Numbered from the stretch's first letter, positions 31,360 through 42,115 are shown. The stretch is DNA of 64,000 bases from Ilex aquifolium (GCA_951799425.1 OX637391.1:52923069-52987068), one strand, 5' to 3'. Notes: a model not told the origin generated them from the letters alone. Program-made: numbers and translations.

Positions 31360-34206
31360 TCACAATCCGAAGGGCATGACCTGATAACAATATGTTCCCT
31401 GTTCAGTCACAAAGGAGGTCTTCTCCTGATCGCTGGGATCCATCCCGATCTGGTTGTAGCCTGAAAAAGCGTCCATGAAACTGAGGAGCTCGTGCCCTGC
31501 AGTGGCGTCCACTATTAGGTCAATCCGAGGTAAGGGAAAACTGTCTTTGGGGCATGCTCGGTTGAGATCAGTGAAGTCGATGCACAATCGCCACTTCCCA
31601 TTGGTTTTCTTTACGAGAACTACATTTGCTAACCAAGTGGGGTAATGAACCTCCCTGATAGCCTTGGCATGGAGGAGTTTGCTGACCTCCTCATTGATTG
31701 CTTTTTGCCTTTCATAAGCAAAGCTCCTCCTCTTCTGTTTGATGGGTTTGCAAGTTGGGTTTACGCATAACTTGTGGGTAATAACCGAGGGATCAATTCC
31801 TTCCATGTCTTCTTGCTTCCAAGCGAACACTCCTATATTCTCTTTTAGGAACTGGATGAGGAGTCTTTTGAGCTCAGCGTTTAGTTTGGAACCCACATAA
31901 ACAAGGTGTTCTGATTTCTCATCAAGCTGAACTGGTTCCAGCTCTTCCGATGGCATTGGTCTTGTCTCCATTTCATCTCTCATGTCGAGCTCATCCAGTT
32001 GGATGTTCTCGACCTCCTTCCTTTTTACAGAAGCCAAGTAGCACTCCCGTGCTACGCGCTGGTCTCCTCGGACCACTCCGATTCCATTTTCTGTAGGGAA
32101 CTTCACGACTAAATGATACGCAGATGGGATTGCCTTTATAGAATTTAGGGATGGCCTTCCAAGCAAGATGTTGTACGCCGATGGTGCATCGACTACTAGG
32201 AATTTGACAGTGGTAGTGGCTTGGCAAGGTGGATCCCCCAGGGTGAGCACGAGCTGGATTGAACCCAGGGGGAGCACCTTTTCCCCGGAGAATCCCAGCA
32301 AGTGAGTGCTTACTGGCTCAAGTTTTTGTCTTCCTATGTCCATCCTGTCAAACGCAGGTGCGAAAATAATATCTGCCGAGCTCCCGTTATCAATTAGAAC
32401 CCGATGAACTGTTCTATTTGCCACCACAGCTCGTACCACCAGTGGATCATCATGGGGGTATTGGCACCCTTCTAAATCAGCATCTGAAAAAGTGATAGTT
32501 GTATCCAAGCGTGGAGCCTTGGATACAGCGTGCACTTCGAGAGTTTCTTCGGCTCTGATTCGCCGGAGGTGCGCCTTCCTAGCTGAGCTTGACTCTCCAC
32601 CTCCTGCGAAACCTCCAGATATCACTCTGATTTCTCCTAGAGGCTGCTGGTGTGGTGCAGGTGCCTGCTGTCGGGGTGGCGGAGGCGGAAGAGCTCGGTT
32701 CAGGTTATCATTGGCTATAAAACGACGCAGCTGACCTCGCTGGATCAAGAACTCGATTTCCTTCTTCAATTGAATACAGTCATCAGTGTGGTGTCCATGA
32801 TCTCGATGATAATCACAGTACTTCGTGGGGTCCCTCTTTGCCGGGTCTGCCTTCATCCTAGGTGGCCATTTTAAAAACTTCTCGTTCTGGACCTCATACA
32901 GTACTTGTGACACAGCAGCGGTGAGTGGGGTAAACCGCTGAGGCCCATACCTGGGTTGTAGTTCAGGTTGCATGGGACCCAGCCGATCTCTGACATTTCC
33001 TCTCCTCTTTGGCGAGCGGTCTCTGTCCCTCCTTGGGGACCTCTCTCGTCCTTTTTCCTTCCTAGGGCTTCTGTCCCTTCTCTTTTCTTCTTTTTCCTTT
33101 TCCTTTCGTGAAGATGTACCGACCACCTTAGAAAGGAGTGCCTCTTCACCATTTATATATTTCTCTGCCTTGGCTAACACCTCAGCCATACTTGCCTGAG
33201 GGTTTTTTGATATGGAGAACATCAAATCCTTTGATTGCACTCCCAACCCTGCAATGAAAGCAGTTATGGCGAATTTTTCATCCGGGACGTCTACTTTCAA
33301 TGTCTCCGAGTTAAATCTTTGGACATAAGTCCTCAGGTTTTCCTGGGGACCCTGCTTCACATTCAGCAGGTGGTAGCTCGGCTTTCTGTGTATCCGGGCT
33401 CCTATGAAATGAGAGACAAAAGCAATGGAGAGTTCTTTAAAGGATGAGATCGAGGCTGGCGGGAGCCTATGAAACCAGTTTAAGGCGGAGCCTTTCAGCG
33501 TGATAGCAAAAGCTCTGCATCGTACAGGATCCTGGTACCCATGTAGCTCCATCTGGTTCTTGTAAGTGTTGAGATGATCCACGGGATCTTTCGATCCGTC
33601 AAAGACCTCCATTTGAGGCATCCTGAATTTTGGTGGGAGAGGGAAGTGTAGCACCCCCGTGGTGAATGGGGATTCGGTTTGCTGGACCAAAACATCCATT
33701 GTAACCGGGGTCTTACTTTTTACGGCCTCCTTCATATGGCTGAGCTCTTGCTGGAAATCTTTGAAGCGTTGCTCCCAGTGCTGCTCTCTCCTGTCTTGCG
33801 GATAAGGGAAGAAATCACCTCTCTCACCCCTGTCGTTCCGACTTTGCACTTCGTCGTTAGGGCCATTACCAGGGGGTACGTAGGGGACATATCCCCTGGC
33901 CTGGCTGCCTTCCCCCCCCTCGCTGACCTCTCTATGGGGGTCCCAGTATCGAGGTTCCCTATGAGGGGGGTTATTCTGGCCTTCATGGGCCGGTGGTGCC
34001 TCTTGTGGGTGTTGTACGAGCTTTGACAGCTCTTCATTTTCCTTTAGCAAACGTTGGTTGACGAGACGCAGGGCCTCCAACTCGTTATTAATGAGGGAAT
34101 TCGCCTCCTGGATGTTCCCGGGTTGCCTGCCGTGGGCAGTTTCCGGCTGATCTTGCATTCGAGGTAGATTTGTTTGGCTTCTGCTCATATTTCGAGTTAT
34201 TACCAT
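31360..34206 (-). CDS. Gag-protease-RT (N-terminal part) of element C
   Basis: 948 residues from MVITRNMSRSQTNLPR. The gag core lies at ~190-340 (FDGSKDPVDHLNTY, LKGSALNWFHRLP). Next come a basic RS-rich stretch, a Cys/His element YCDYHRDHGHHTDDC near 480 and a protease with DNGSSADI near 610. The first part of reverse transcriptase follows, from ~850 (WRLCIDFTDLNRACP, FMDAFSGYNQI). The frame ends right after VMPFGL, a conserved RT block, where a deletion joins it to sequence encoding the end of RT. The catalytic YVDD-type box is therefore absent from the element. Start chosen by alignment to the gag of element D. Confidence 0.9.
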   Translation of the reverse strand: MVITRNMSRSQTNLPRMQDQPETAHGRQPGNIQEANSLINNELEALRLVNQRLLKENEELSKLVQHPQEAPPAHEGQNNPPHREPRYWDPHREVSEGGEGSQARGYVPYVPPGNGPNDEVQSRNDRGERGDFFPYPQDRREQHWEQRFKDFQQELSHMKEAVKSKTPVTMDVLVQQTESPFTTGVLHFPLPPKFRMPQMEVFDGSKDPVDHLNTYKNQMELHGYQDPVRCRAFAITLKGSALNWFHRLPPASISSFKELSIAFVSHFIGARIHRKPSYHLLNVKQGPQENLRTYVQRFNSETLKVDVPDEKFAITAFIAGLGVQSKDLMFSISKNPQASMAEVLAKAEKYINGEEALLSKVVGTSSRKEKEKEEKRRDRSPRKEKGRERSPRRDRDRSPKRRGNVRDRLGPMQPELQPRYGPQRFTPLTAAVSQVLYEVQNEKFLKWPPRMKADPAKRDPTKYCDYHRDHGHHTDDCIQLKKEIEFLIQRGQLRRFIANDNLNRALPPPPPRQQAPAPHQQPLGEIRVISGGFAGGGESSSARKAHLRRIRAEETLEVHAVSKAPRLDTTITFSDADLEGCQYPHDDPLVVRAVVANRTVHRVLIDNGSSADIIFAPAFDRMDIGRQKLEPVSTHLLGFSGEKVLPLGSIQLVLTLGDPPCQATTTVKFLVVDAPSAYNILLGRPSLNSIKAIPSAYHLVVKFPTENGIGVVRGDQRVARECYLASVKRKEVENIQLDELDMRDEMETRPMPSEELEPVQLDEKSEHLVYVGSKLNAELKRLLIQFLKENIGVFAWKQEDMEGIDPSVITHKLCVNPTCKPIKQKRRSFAYERQKAINEEVSKLLHAKAIREVHYPTWLANVVLVKKTNGKWRLCIDFTDLNRACPKDSFPLPRIDLIVDATAGHELLSFMDAFSGYNQIGMDPSDQEKTSFVTEQGTYCYQVMPFGL

Positions 34207-34247
34207 CAGTCACTGAGGAATCAGCTTACTTGTAACAGGAACAGTCG

Positions 34248-34265
34248 TTCCCACAGACGGCGCCA
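34248..34265 (-). promoter_or_regulatory. Primer-binding site of element C
   Basis: TGGCGCCGTCTGTGGGAA on -, 3 bases inside the 5' LTR. It is identical to the site of elements A and D. Confidence 0.8.
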
Positions 34266-34268
34266 AAC

Positions 34269-34979
34269 TGATGGCGTAAACCTTCGGATACGAGCTAAGG
34301 AACCAGATTAATTGGCGTGAGCAGTTTGCATGGGGACTAATATGGCATCTGAGCTACAAGGCTCGTGAAGTGGGGAATGACAGTTCTAATTAGTCGTGTG
34401 TAATGTGTGAAATACAATAGAAATATAGTGGTTCACCGGCTGATGAGCTCGGCTAGTCCACTCTCTAATGGAGGCTCTTGCTCCTGTCTCTTTATTGATG
34501 AATTGAAGGTGTTACAGTCGAATACTCAGGGAACTAGGGTTTCAGAAAGTCTCTCCCTTCCAATGGGGGCTGTCTCTTCCTTTTTATAGCCTCATACTTA
34601 CCTCTAATACGGGACTATCCTACATTGAAGGGATCGTGCCCTATCTTTATCCACAATTCCGGAGTTACCTAAGCTCCTTATGGCTGGCTTCAAAAGGAGA
34701 GATCTTTGCCTCCTCCTGTGGGATCCTCCTTAGTTTTAGGAGGAGATCATGGTTAAATACGGGTTTTCTGCCTCGGATTGGATTCTACCTCCTTAATAAG
34801 GGTATCCAAGTCGTCTTGTTGTTCCCTTAGCATTTCTTCTCTCGCGCCTTCGACTAGGAGCTCTTAGTGCTGACGGGATGAGCTCTGCTCATGGCTAGGG
34901 GAGCTCAGCTTCTTTCGCCTGAGCTCCCGAGCTGAGCTCACTTACTGAGCACGTGCCAGTTTTATTCTGGGTATCATCA
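34269..34979 (-). repeat. 5' LTR of element C
   Basis: 711 bp, essentially identical to 21510-22220. Confidence 0.92.
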
Positions 34980-34984
34980 AGAGG

Positions 34985-35740
34985 AAAGCTAAATTTATTC
35001 CCAAAAAGGACAAAACATAAAATAATAAAATGATTAAAATTGAGAGTCCTATTAGAGTGGTGTCCAAAAAGGACGAAACTTCGTTTGTTTGTGTCAAAGT
35101 CTTGGTAAATTATTGTTTGTGGACCTTGGTTGTTTTGTAACATGTTGGGGTAGATGGAATAATGTGTCACTTGTCAGCCTTTTAGAGGTATTAGCAATAT
35201 GTGAAGTGGGTTGTACGTGAATATTTTTAAATAATAATTTATAATTTAAATTTATTTAAATAATAAATTATGTGTGTAATAATTAAATCTTATATTAATT
35301 ATTACTAAACCTAATTACTAATCCACTTTACTCTTCTTTGGGTACTTAATTTGTCATTTTTTTAGGCATCTTTCTGACTTTTTTAAAAATATTTTCTCTT
35401 TTGTTTATAGTAAAATTTTATTGTAAAATTGTCATTCTATTTGTACATCCAAATATATTATTATATTTTATTGTCAAAGAGATTGATAAAATTGTAAACT
35501 ATTGTTTATATCATAATATTATGATATTATTGCATATAAAAAAAATTAAATGTGACATATATTTGATAATAAAATTCAATTTTCTAACATCATGTATATA
35601 ATAATAAAATATAGATTGAATTTTTTTTACATAAATAAATATAGATATAGAAATTATATGTAAGTGTAGTACCAATAAATGAGTTCAAAAGAATTTAGAG
35701 TGTAATACTATTAATAAAAAGTCTAAAATAATTTAGAAGT
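34985..35740. other. AT-rich spacer between elements C and A
   Basis: No gene seen. The first ~80 bases may be the right end of the MITE interrupted by element C. The rest is very AT-rich with no ORF of interest. Confidence 0.4.
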
Positions 35741-35745
35741 CTAAT

Positions 35746-36475
35746 TGATGATGCACAAATCGGTATTGCGCAAAATCAACAGTCAAGAATGTGTAAGAGT
35801 GCAATCAATAAACAATTATCAGACAATCAATGATAGAATAGTAAACAAAGAGTCAACACAGAGGTATATAGTGGTTCGGTCCGGGTGACCTATTCCACTC
35901 TTAGGAACGGCAGCGGTGGCCGGAGATCTTTATTAATGAGCAAAAGTCGCCGAAAGAGTATTCTCTGGGAGTATTACAGTGCTAAGAGAGAGAGAGAGAG
36001 AGAGAGAGAGCAACGTTCAGGAAGATGTGTGAGGTCTCTCAGTCATGCCCTCTATATGGAGAGGGTTTACATTATATAGATTTAGTAAGGTGGTGAGGCG
36101 GTCACTACAATTTAGTAAGTACGGTTATGGTAGGATTTGATCTCTGTATCCCGATATTCTTTCCCCCGTGCTCCTGTTCAGTCGGAGGAGGATCCTGGGC
36201 TGGATTGAACTTGAGCCTGAACTTAAGTTGGAGTGGGTTGGACCTGAATTGGAGTGACAAAGTCAAGAGGGCGAAGGAGGAACAAGAGGGCTAGCCCTTG
36301 GGCAACGCCCAGGCCCTGGGCGGCGCCTAGGCTTGGGTGACCCCTTGGGCGGCGCCCCTTGGTGCTCAATTTGGGCGTTGGCTTCTTGACCTCCTTCTAG
36401 GCCTGGTGAGTTGGACTCCTTCTCAGTGCTGGCCTTGGGCCTCATTAATTCATTGGGCCTGGCCTAGTTGATTTC
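35746..36475 (-). repeat. 3' LTR of element A, lacking its first ~10 bases
   Basis: It aligns with 50494-53831 minus the solo LTR insertion. Homology stops at GATTTC (36475), whereas the intact copy continues GGGCTCATCA. A (GA)n run is at 35984-36009. This LTR copy contains the stop of the truncated protease frame. Confidence 0.88.
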
Positions 36476-37259
36476 TGGGGTCAACATTGAGTCGGTGGGA
36501 GGCCACCTCGGGGTCGATGCCCTCCAGGTCTTCGTGGGACCAAGCGAAGACGTATGTGTTCCACCCGAGGAAGTTTGCTAAGGCGGATGCCTGCTCTTGG
36601 GATTGTGAAGAGCCTATGTAGACTCTCCTCCCTAGAAGGTTGTCGTCGACTACTACGGACTGAAGCTCTTCTGCAGGTTCACCCCTCTCCAAGGTATTGT
36701 CGTCCCTCGGGTCAAGCACCTCGATTTGGAGGGTCTCTTGTGGTCTTCTGACCTTCATAGATGTCACATAGCACTCTCTGTCTGAGACCTGATCTCCTCT
36801 TATCTCCCCAATCCCACTAGGGGTTGGAAAACGGATGAGAAAGTGGTAGGTTGACGGCACTGCCCTTAGGGCATTGAGGGCAGGTCGTCCAAGAATTATA
36901 TTATATGCAGAAGGACAATCAAGTATGAGAAAATTTACCATAACAATAGAGCTCATTGGTGCAGTTCCTGCTGTGACAGACAAGGTGAAAGATCCCAAGG
37001 GATGGACTCTCTCTCCTGAGAAGCCAACCAAAGGAGTCCTGACTGGCTGTAGTCGCTCTCTGCCGAGGTGAAGGCTGTCATAGGCTGTGACAAATAGTAT
37101 TTTCGCTGAGCTTCCGCTGTCGACTAGGATCCTCCTGACTTGGTAGTTGGCCACCATCAAGGTCAAAATTAGAGGGTCATCATGTGGGACCTGGATCCCC
37201 TCAAGGTCTCTGTCTGAGAAGGTGATGACCTCCTCCTCCCCTCGTCGGGGTGTCTTCAT
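36450..37259 (-). pseudogene. Protease-region remnant of element A
   Basis: A 269-residue open frame. It contains ITFSDRDLEGIQVPHDDPLI, the protease motif LVDSGSSAKILF and the ILGRPALNALRA block, closely parallel to the same region of element C (LIDNGSSADIIF, LLGRPSLNSIKA). It reaches the segment just before reverse transcriptase (EDLEGIDPEVASHRLNVDP) and then runs into LTR sequence. The protease active-site Asp-Ser-Gly is present, but the start is only the first Met of an interrupted polyprotein. Confidence 0.8.
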
Positions 37260-37723
37260 CAGGCGAGAGTCATGCGACTCTACCTGTCTGGCTTTTCGGG
37301 CGTGCGCCTTCCTGGCGGAGTTGGAATCACCCCCTCATCCTAACCCTCCGGCGATGGTCTGAATCTCATCGAGGGGTTCCTGGGGCTTTTGTTCTTCGTG
37401 TGGTGGGGCTGGCCCTCGACAAGCAACATACTATCTCAGTTGGCCGCGCTGAATAAGCTCTTCAATTTGTCTCTTCAACTGGAAACAGTCGTCTGTGTCA
37501 TGATTGTGGTCGCGGTGGAAGCGACAGTACTTGCTGGAATTTCGGCGCTTGGGGTCAGACTTCATCTTCCCTGGCCAACGGATGGCGGGGTTATCCTGTA
37601 TTTGGAGTAGGATGTGCTCCACCGAGGCGTTGAGTGGTGTAAAAGGTTGTCGGTCTCTCGGAGGTAGTAGACCAAGACGGTCCTTGACAGAAACCCTCTC
37701 GGTTTTCTTCCTCTTGCTCTCCG
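37260..37723 (-). pseudogene. Gag C-terminal part of element A
   Basis: On -, frames include VKDRLGLLPPRDRQPFTPL and the Cys/His element YCRFHRDHNHDTDDC with FQLKRQIEELIQRGQLR, matching the gag C-terminus of element C. It is cut by element B at 37724-37728 (target duplication CCTCC) and by stop codons. Confidence 0.8.
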
Positions 37724-37728
37724 CCTCC

Positions 37729-38812
37729 TGCTTCAACTTTAAAAGTGTAAACCCAAGCGCAGGTTGAGCAAAGTAATATAATCTCGGAAGTCCGAGGTCG
37801 ATCCCACGAGGAATTGTAACAAGGAACAATCACACAAACAACAAAAGTAATTTGAACGGAAAAGGATTTGTTTAGAAAGTTGTTGATTGGAGAAAAGTGA
37901 TTTTTGGTAATTAAAACAGTAATAAATAAAATACTAGAGCATCAGGTACTCCCTCTCAACTTCATACAATAATAGTTAAAGACTCAAAGCTTGACTTGAA
38001 AGAGGAATTAAATGTCAGTTAACCCAATTAACAAGTCAAGTGATAAATCCAATGGTTATAATCAAATAACTACCAGGAACCTGAATAATCATTCAATCAT
38101 ATTATTCTATGAAATAATGTTAACCCTTCCAACATGGAATAACCAGTGATTTACACGCAGGGAAACTCAAGCAATCGATGTACGTGGCACAACAACTCAA
38201 GAATTTATACAGCATAAACACTTTGCTAAAATATTAGGAATTCAATTAACACAGTTTCATAAATCCTTAAGTACAAGAGTCAATAAAAATACCGTACTCC
38301 GTCGAGAGGTTTTCCCCTAGCCCTAGCTTAGCCTTCTAGCCAGACATGGTAAAGGATTCAGAAAATAGACTAAAACAAAGAGAGTAAAAAGATAGATCCC
38401 CCTTACAAAGTCCTAGGTTTGTATTTATAAATTACATTCCCCAGAGATTGCATCCCACTAGGACTCAAAGCTCGGCAGCAGAGGTTTGACACGCGTCCGG
38501 ACGCGACTCTCTCAACCGTCCGGACGCGCCTTCCAAAATGGTCCTTGCTTCGTTTGTCAACTTTCTGCCAACCGCGTCCGGACGCGTATACTTCCTCCGT
38601 CCGGACGCGTGTTCCAGTGTAATCCTTCCTGAGCTATGCTTCCTTCCTTCTCATAGCTTCACTCCAATTGTGCACTATTAACCTGCAAAACAACACAACT
38701 CATCTTTTATTCTCCTAGCCTTAATCTTCAATTAAATCATCATAAATATCTCACTTTCACAATAAAATGATTAATATTACCTCTGACAAATGTAAATATT
38801 AGACCTGAATCA
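37729..38812 (-). repeat. 3' LTR of element B
   Basis: 1,084 bp, TGCTTCAACT...GACCTGAATCA. It contains four CGTCCGGACGCG palindromes at 38492, 38517, 38573 and 38598 and, downstream on -, a TATA-like TTTATAAATAC near 38423-38433. Confidence 0.95.
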
Positions 38813-38825
38813 CACCTCCCCACTT
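38813..38825 (-). promoter_or_regulatory. Polypurine tract of element B
   Basis: AAGTGGGGAGGTG on -, immediately before the 3' LTR. Confidence 0.8.
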
Positions 38826-40671
38826 AGACCTTGCTAGTCCCTAGTAAGGCAGACAACTAACATGTAATACTATAAACAAAACAAAACCACTTTCGTAGGA
38901 TTCACGATTGCATTTAGCATATGCAACAAGCCTTTAAACCCCTAGGTTTCCCCTAGTGGACGAGTATAGTCTCGTGAGGGTTTCCAGAGATGATACCCAC
39001 AAACATCGCCCTTTGATCAAATATCTGAATAACAACTGTATAATATAAATTGCTACCGCACTATTGAAATTTTTAGATACAAAACTTTTTATAAGCACAT
39101 GCAAAACAACATATAGAACTATGCGGTATATAATTGTATGCACTTATCATATTCTCATATAAACTCGTGTGTAGTGTGAATTAATTATACCAAGTCAGTA
39201 ATTTATCTGGTAATCACCTCTACAACTATCAACTATTCGTCTCAATGCCAAATCTCACTAGATAATTCACTCATAAAAGATTCTCTCAGATTATAGTGAC
39301 TATTCCCTCAAATATCACATGTGAGAAGAAGATATTTAAGTCAAAACAAAATAATGCTCACATGTCTATTAAAAAAAACGTAATCCAAAAGAAAAAGATT
39401 TGACATAGTCTCATGAAAGGAAATCAACACACAATAAACAAATAATCACTATTCTCTTCCTTATTCACACAAGTCATGCATCCTCAATACACTCTTGAGA
39501 TCAGATAGGACTTTATTTAAGGTTGTAATGGGGCCTTGGGATTAGGGTTTTGAAACGAAGGATATACAGGAATTCAAAAGACTATCCCGAGAGAACATGT
39601 ACATTACACAACCAAACTTTTTTCCATAGCCTTTCACTCTGCATCCTTTAGAAGCACAATTTACATCACTTGCTCATATTTTTTTTCTTTTCAAACACAT
39701 GCTTGCTATTTTTTTCTCTTTTTTTTCACATCTAGACATATTGTCTTTCTCTCTTTTTTTCAACTTTTTTTTTTTTTTTTTTTTTAGCAAGACATCTAAT
39801 GCAAATATTCACAAGTATGCAAAACTCTTTTTTTTTTCTTTTCTTTTCTTAACCAACATCTCCCAAATTACATAAACAATAAAAGTTCAATCTCAGGATA
39901 ACCAAGGGTAAAAGATATTATTTTTCTCATTGGCTTGGTTATTATATGTTGGGTATAAGAAATAAAATTTTGCTTTAAAGGCTCAATCATGGCTTCTAGG
40001 GATAATAATATTCAAAGAATAAGGTTTAGGCTCAAATAATATCAAAGATGGCCTAAAATCATATCTCAAGAGCTTTTGCTAACACACTTCTCATGCAAAT
40101 AATTCAAAGTCAAGCAATCATTCACAATATTGGTGTTAACCAAAACAAAAATAATGAGACTATTGAAGGAGATTAGCTGAATAAAAATATTTTTTTATTG
40201 AGTAAATGTACATAACCCTCCAAGAAAGATTGGAACAAAACTCACTAGGGTTTTCATGCATCTCCACTATATGTTTCAAGTTCTCAAGGTAACCTACCTA
40301 ACAAATTTTCAACTTGGTAAAGTCTAAAGTGCACAAATTGTGAGTTTTTATAAGAACATGATATGAGATACAAAAATATAGACTAAAGTTCTATGTGATG
40401 CTTAAACAGTTACAAATTTAAAGTTAAGCAAATTATTTCTATATTGTGGTATCAACTTATTCATAGCAATGTTATTTAGATATTTGATAACACACCAAAC
40501 AAAATATGCATTTTATATATATAATAATGAGAATTTTGAGTACAATGCATATTCAAAAGATAAAAGAAATCAAGCCTAACAAAAACTACCCAACATAGGC
40601 TTTGATTTCTACATAAAACTGGAAAATAAAAGAAATGATTTTGAAACCACCGGGACCTAGAAGAAATCATC
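38826..40671 (-). other. 3' non-coding region of element B
   Basis: About 1.85 kb between the env-position ORF and the PPT. It is AT-rich with several long T runs on + (for example around 39765-39785) and no coherent frame. Such a long untranslated stretch is usual in Athila elements. Confidence 0.6.
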
Positions 40672-41748
40672 CTAAGATGAGGGACCTGCCTGATCACGAG
40701 AACTACGTCCTAGCCCCCTCATCTCAGCCCTCAACTCTCTCATCTCCTTCCTCATCTCTCTCTGACCTCTCAACAACTCGAACAGAATCTGCCGGTCAGT
40801 CCTGGGATCAGTGTCTTCATCCACTGGCAAGTCAAAATCTTCATCGAAATTGAAGAGCTGATCCCAATCCTCTACCGGTACATCACCCTCAGCTGCAGCT
40901 TCCCCCTGCTGGCCCCTCATCCCCACTGGCCTCGCCACACTCCGACTTTTTAGAAGAGAGCCGGAGGTGAGTGCAACAACCTTCTTTGCCCTCTCCATCG
41001 TAGGGTCAATCACCACCCCCGCATTTTCACAGAATGCGGTAGCCAGACCGGAAAATGGGAAAGATGGCTTTTTAGGGTCAACAATGGCCCTACGCATTTC
41101 TGAGAAAATAAGAGAGGGGAGGTCTATGGTCTTGCCAGTGCCTATGGCATACAGAAGTCGGGCTCGGTCAGGGTAAATGTGATTATTCCTCAGCAAAGGA
41201 AAAATGTTGGAGACTGAAATTAGATTGAGAATCTTGTACTTATTGGTCAAGTCTCCCTGCTGAAGGAATTTCACTCCGTCAGTCCATACAAAACCTTGCT
41301 CGCCCATTAACTCCCTACCCACCTCATCTCCACTAAAATTCTGAGGGTATTCGGGGACAGCCACCCGAGCTTGAGTCATTTCAGTCAGTTGGGCAATGGC
41401 TGAGGCATCTATACTGATGTGCTTGCCTCGGACATAGGTGGTCAGCTGACCATTCTCGAGGTCATCGGCATTGCTGTAGAACTCCCTTGCCAGGATGGGA
41501 ATGCAAGGCCAATCTCTACCCATAAACTCGGCCCACCCTCTAGATGTGATGATCTCTTGGATTCCTAATCGAGAGAAATCCTTGAGTTCAATCTTCCTCT
41601 CACAGACAAAGGGTTTGGAGGCATAGTACTTCTCAAATCTTACCCGCTCATCTAGTATTTGGAAACGTATGGGGTCAAATGTGGTGTCCTCATCTTCTTG
41701 GGTGCTTGATCGGGCTCTCTTTGAGGTGGAGGCTCTTGGTGGTGCCAT
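40672..41748 (-). CDS. Env-position ORF of Athila element B (putative plant transposon protein domain)
   Basis: 358 residues from MAPPRASTSKRARSS. The N-terminus is basic. Residues ~30-220 match the plant retroelement domain often annotated as putative plant transposon protein (ASKPFVCERKIEL, WPCIPILAREFYSNADDLEN, TTYVRGKHISIDASAIAQL, YPDRARLLYAIGTGKTIDL). An acidic segment (DQLFNFDEDFDLPVDEDTD) and a C-terminal amphipathic/coiled part (QREMRKEMRELRAEMRGL) follow. No signal peptide or transmembrane helix is visible, so an envelope function is not supported; only the position after integrase corresponds to env. The frame is intact and preceded by its own TATA box. Confidence 0.82.
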   Translation of the reverse strand: MAPPRASTSKRARSSTQEDEDTTFDPIRFQILDERVRFEKYYASKPFVCERKIELKDFSRLGIQEIITSRGWAEFMGRDWPCIPILAREFYSNADDLENGQLTTYVRGKHISIDASAIAQLTEMTQARVAVPEYPQNFSGDEVGRELMGEQGFVWTDGVKFLQQGDLTNKYKILNLISVSNIFPLLRNNHIYPDRARLLYAIGTGKTIDLPSLIFSEMRRAIVDPKKPSFPFSGLATAFCENAGVVIDPTMERAKKVVALTSGSLLKSRSVARPVGMRGQQGEAAAEGDVPVEDWDQLFNFDEDFDLPVDEDTDPRTDRQILFELLRGQREMRKEMRELRAEMRGLGRSSRDQAGPSS

Positions 41749-41838
41749 AGTTGTTAGAGTAGAGCAGAGAGAAGTGGAAAGGGTGGGAATTGTTTGAAAA
41801 TCGGTTTAGAAGTGTGCTGAACAAGTCTGACAACGCCT

Positions 41839-41848
41839 CTATTTATAG
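41839..41848 (-). promoter_or_regulatory. TATA box of an internal promoter in element B
   Basis: CTATAAATAG on - (in CCTATAAATAGAGGCG), about 90 bases upstream of the env-position ATG. It follows closely after the palindrome array at 41858-42115. The LTR shows the same order: palindromes, then a TATA-like motif. Confidence 0.55.
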
Positions 41849-41857
41849 GTTCTCACA

Positions 41858-42115
41858 CGCGTCCGGACGCATGGGGTGTTTCCGTCCGGACGCGGCTCAA
41901 CTGCAGGCATTAATAGGCTTTGAATGACACGCGTCCGGACGCGTGGTGAGGTCCCGTCCGGACGCGTGTTCTGAATTTAAAACGAATAGCCTTCCCGTCC
42001 GGACGCGGTGCAAATCACCGTCCGGACGCGTATGCCAGTAAGTTCAGCCTATTCTTCCCCGTCCGGACGCAAACTCCAGAAGATTTTATACTATAATTCA
42101 TGCGTCCGGACGCGA
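41858..42115 (-). repeat. Array of CGTCCGGACG palindromes upstream of the env-position ORF
   Basis: Eight copies of the core CGTCCGGACGC occur at about 41859, 41883, 41929, 41954, 41996, 42018, 42059 and 42101, with unrelated AT-richer spacers of variable length. The same core is present four times in each LTR (38492-38609 and 48923-49040). The sequence is self-complementary and CpG-dense in otherwise AT-rich DNA. Confidence 0.85.

Larger units (their letters stand above)
21510..34979 (-). mobile_element. Tat-lineage LTR retrotransposon with antisense gene pair (element C)
   Basis: 13,470 bp with two 711-bp LTRs and the 5-bp target duplication AGAGG (21505-21509, 34980-34984). Read on -, the order is 5' LTR, PBS, gag-protease-partial RT, RNase H-integrase, 54-bp tandem array, then two genes on the opposite strand, PPT, 3' LTR. 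The reverse-transcriptase core is deleted, so it is non-autonomous. By eye the LTRs differ by a single base (GACTGGATG versus GACGGGATG), so the insertion is recent. The archaeal-type RNase H before integrase and the TGATG LTR ends fit the Tat/Ogre branch of Ty3/gypsy. Confidence 0.92.

Noticed and set aside
40672..41748. Viral envelope gene
   Set aside because: Only the position fits. No signal peptide, transmembrane helix or cleavage site is visible; the domain resembles a plant retroelement protein family.
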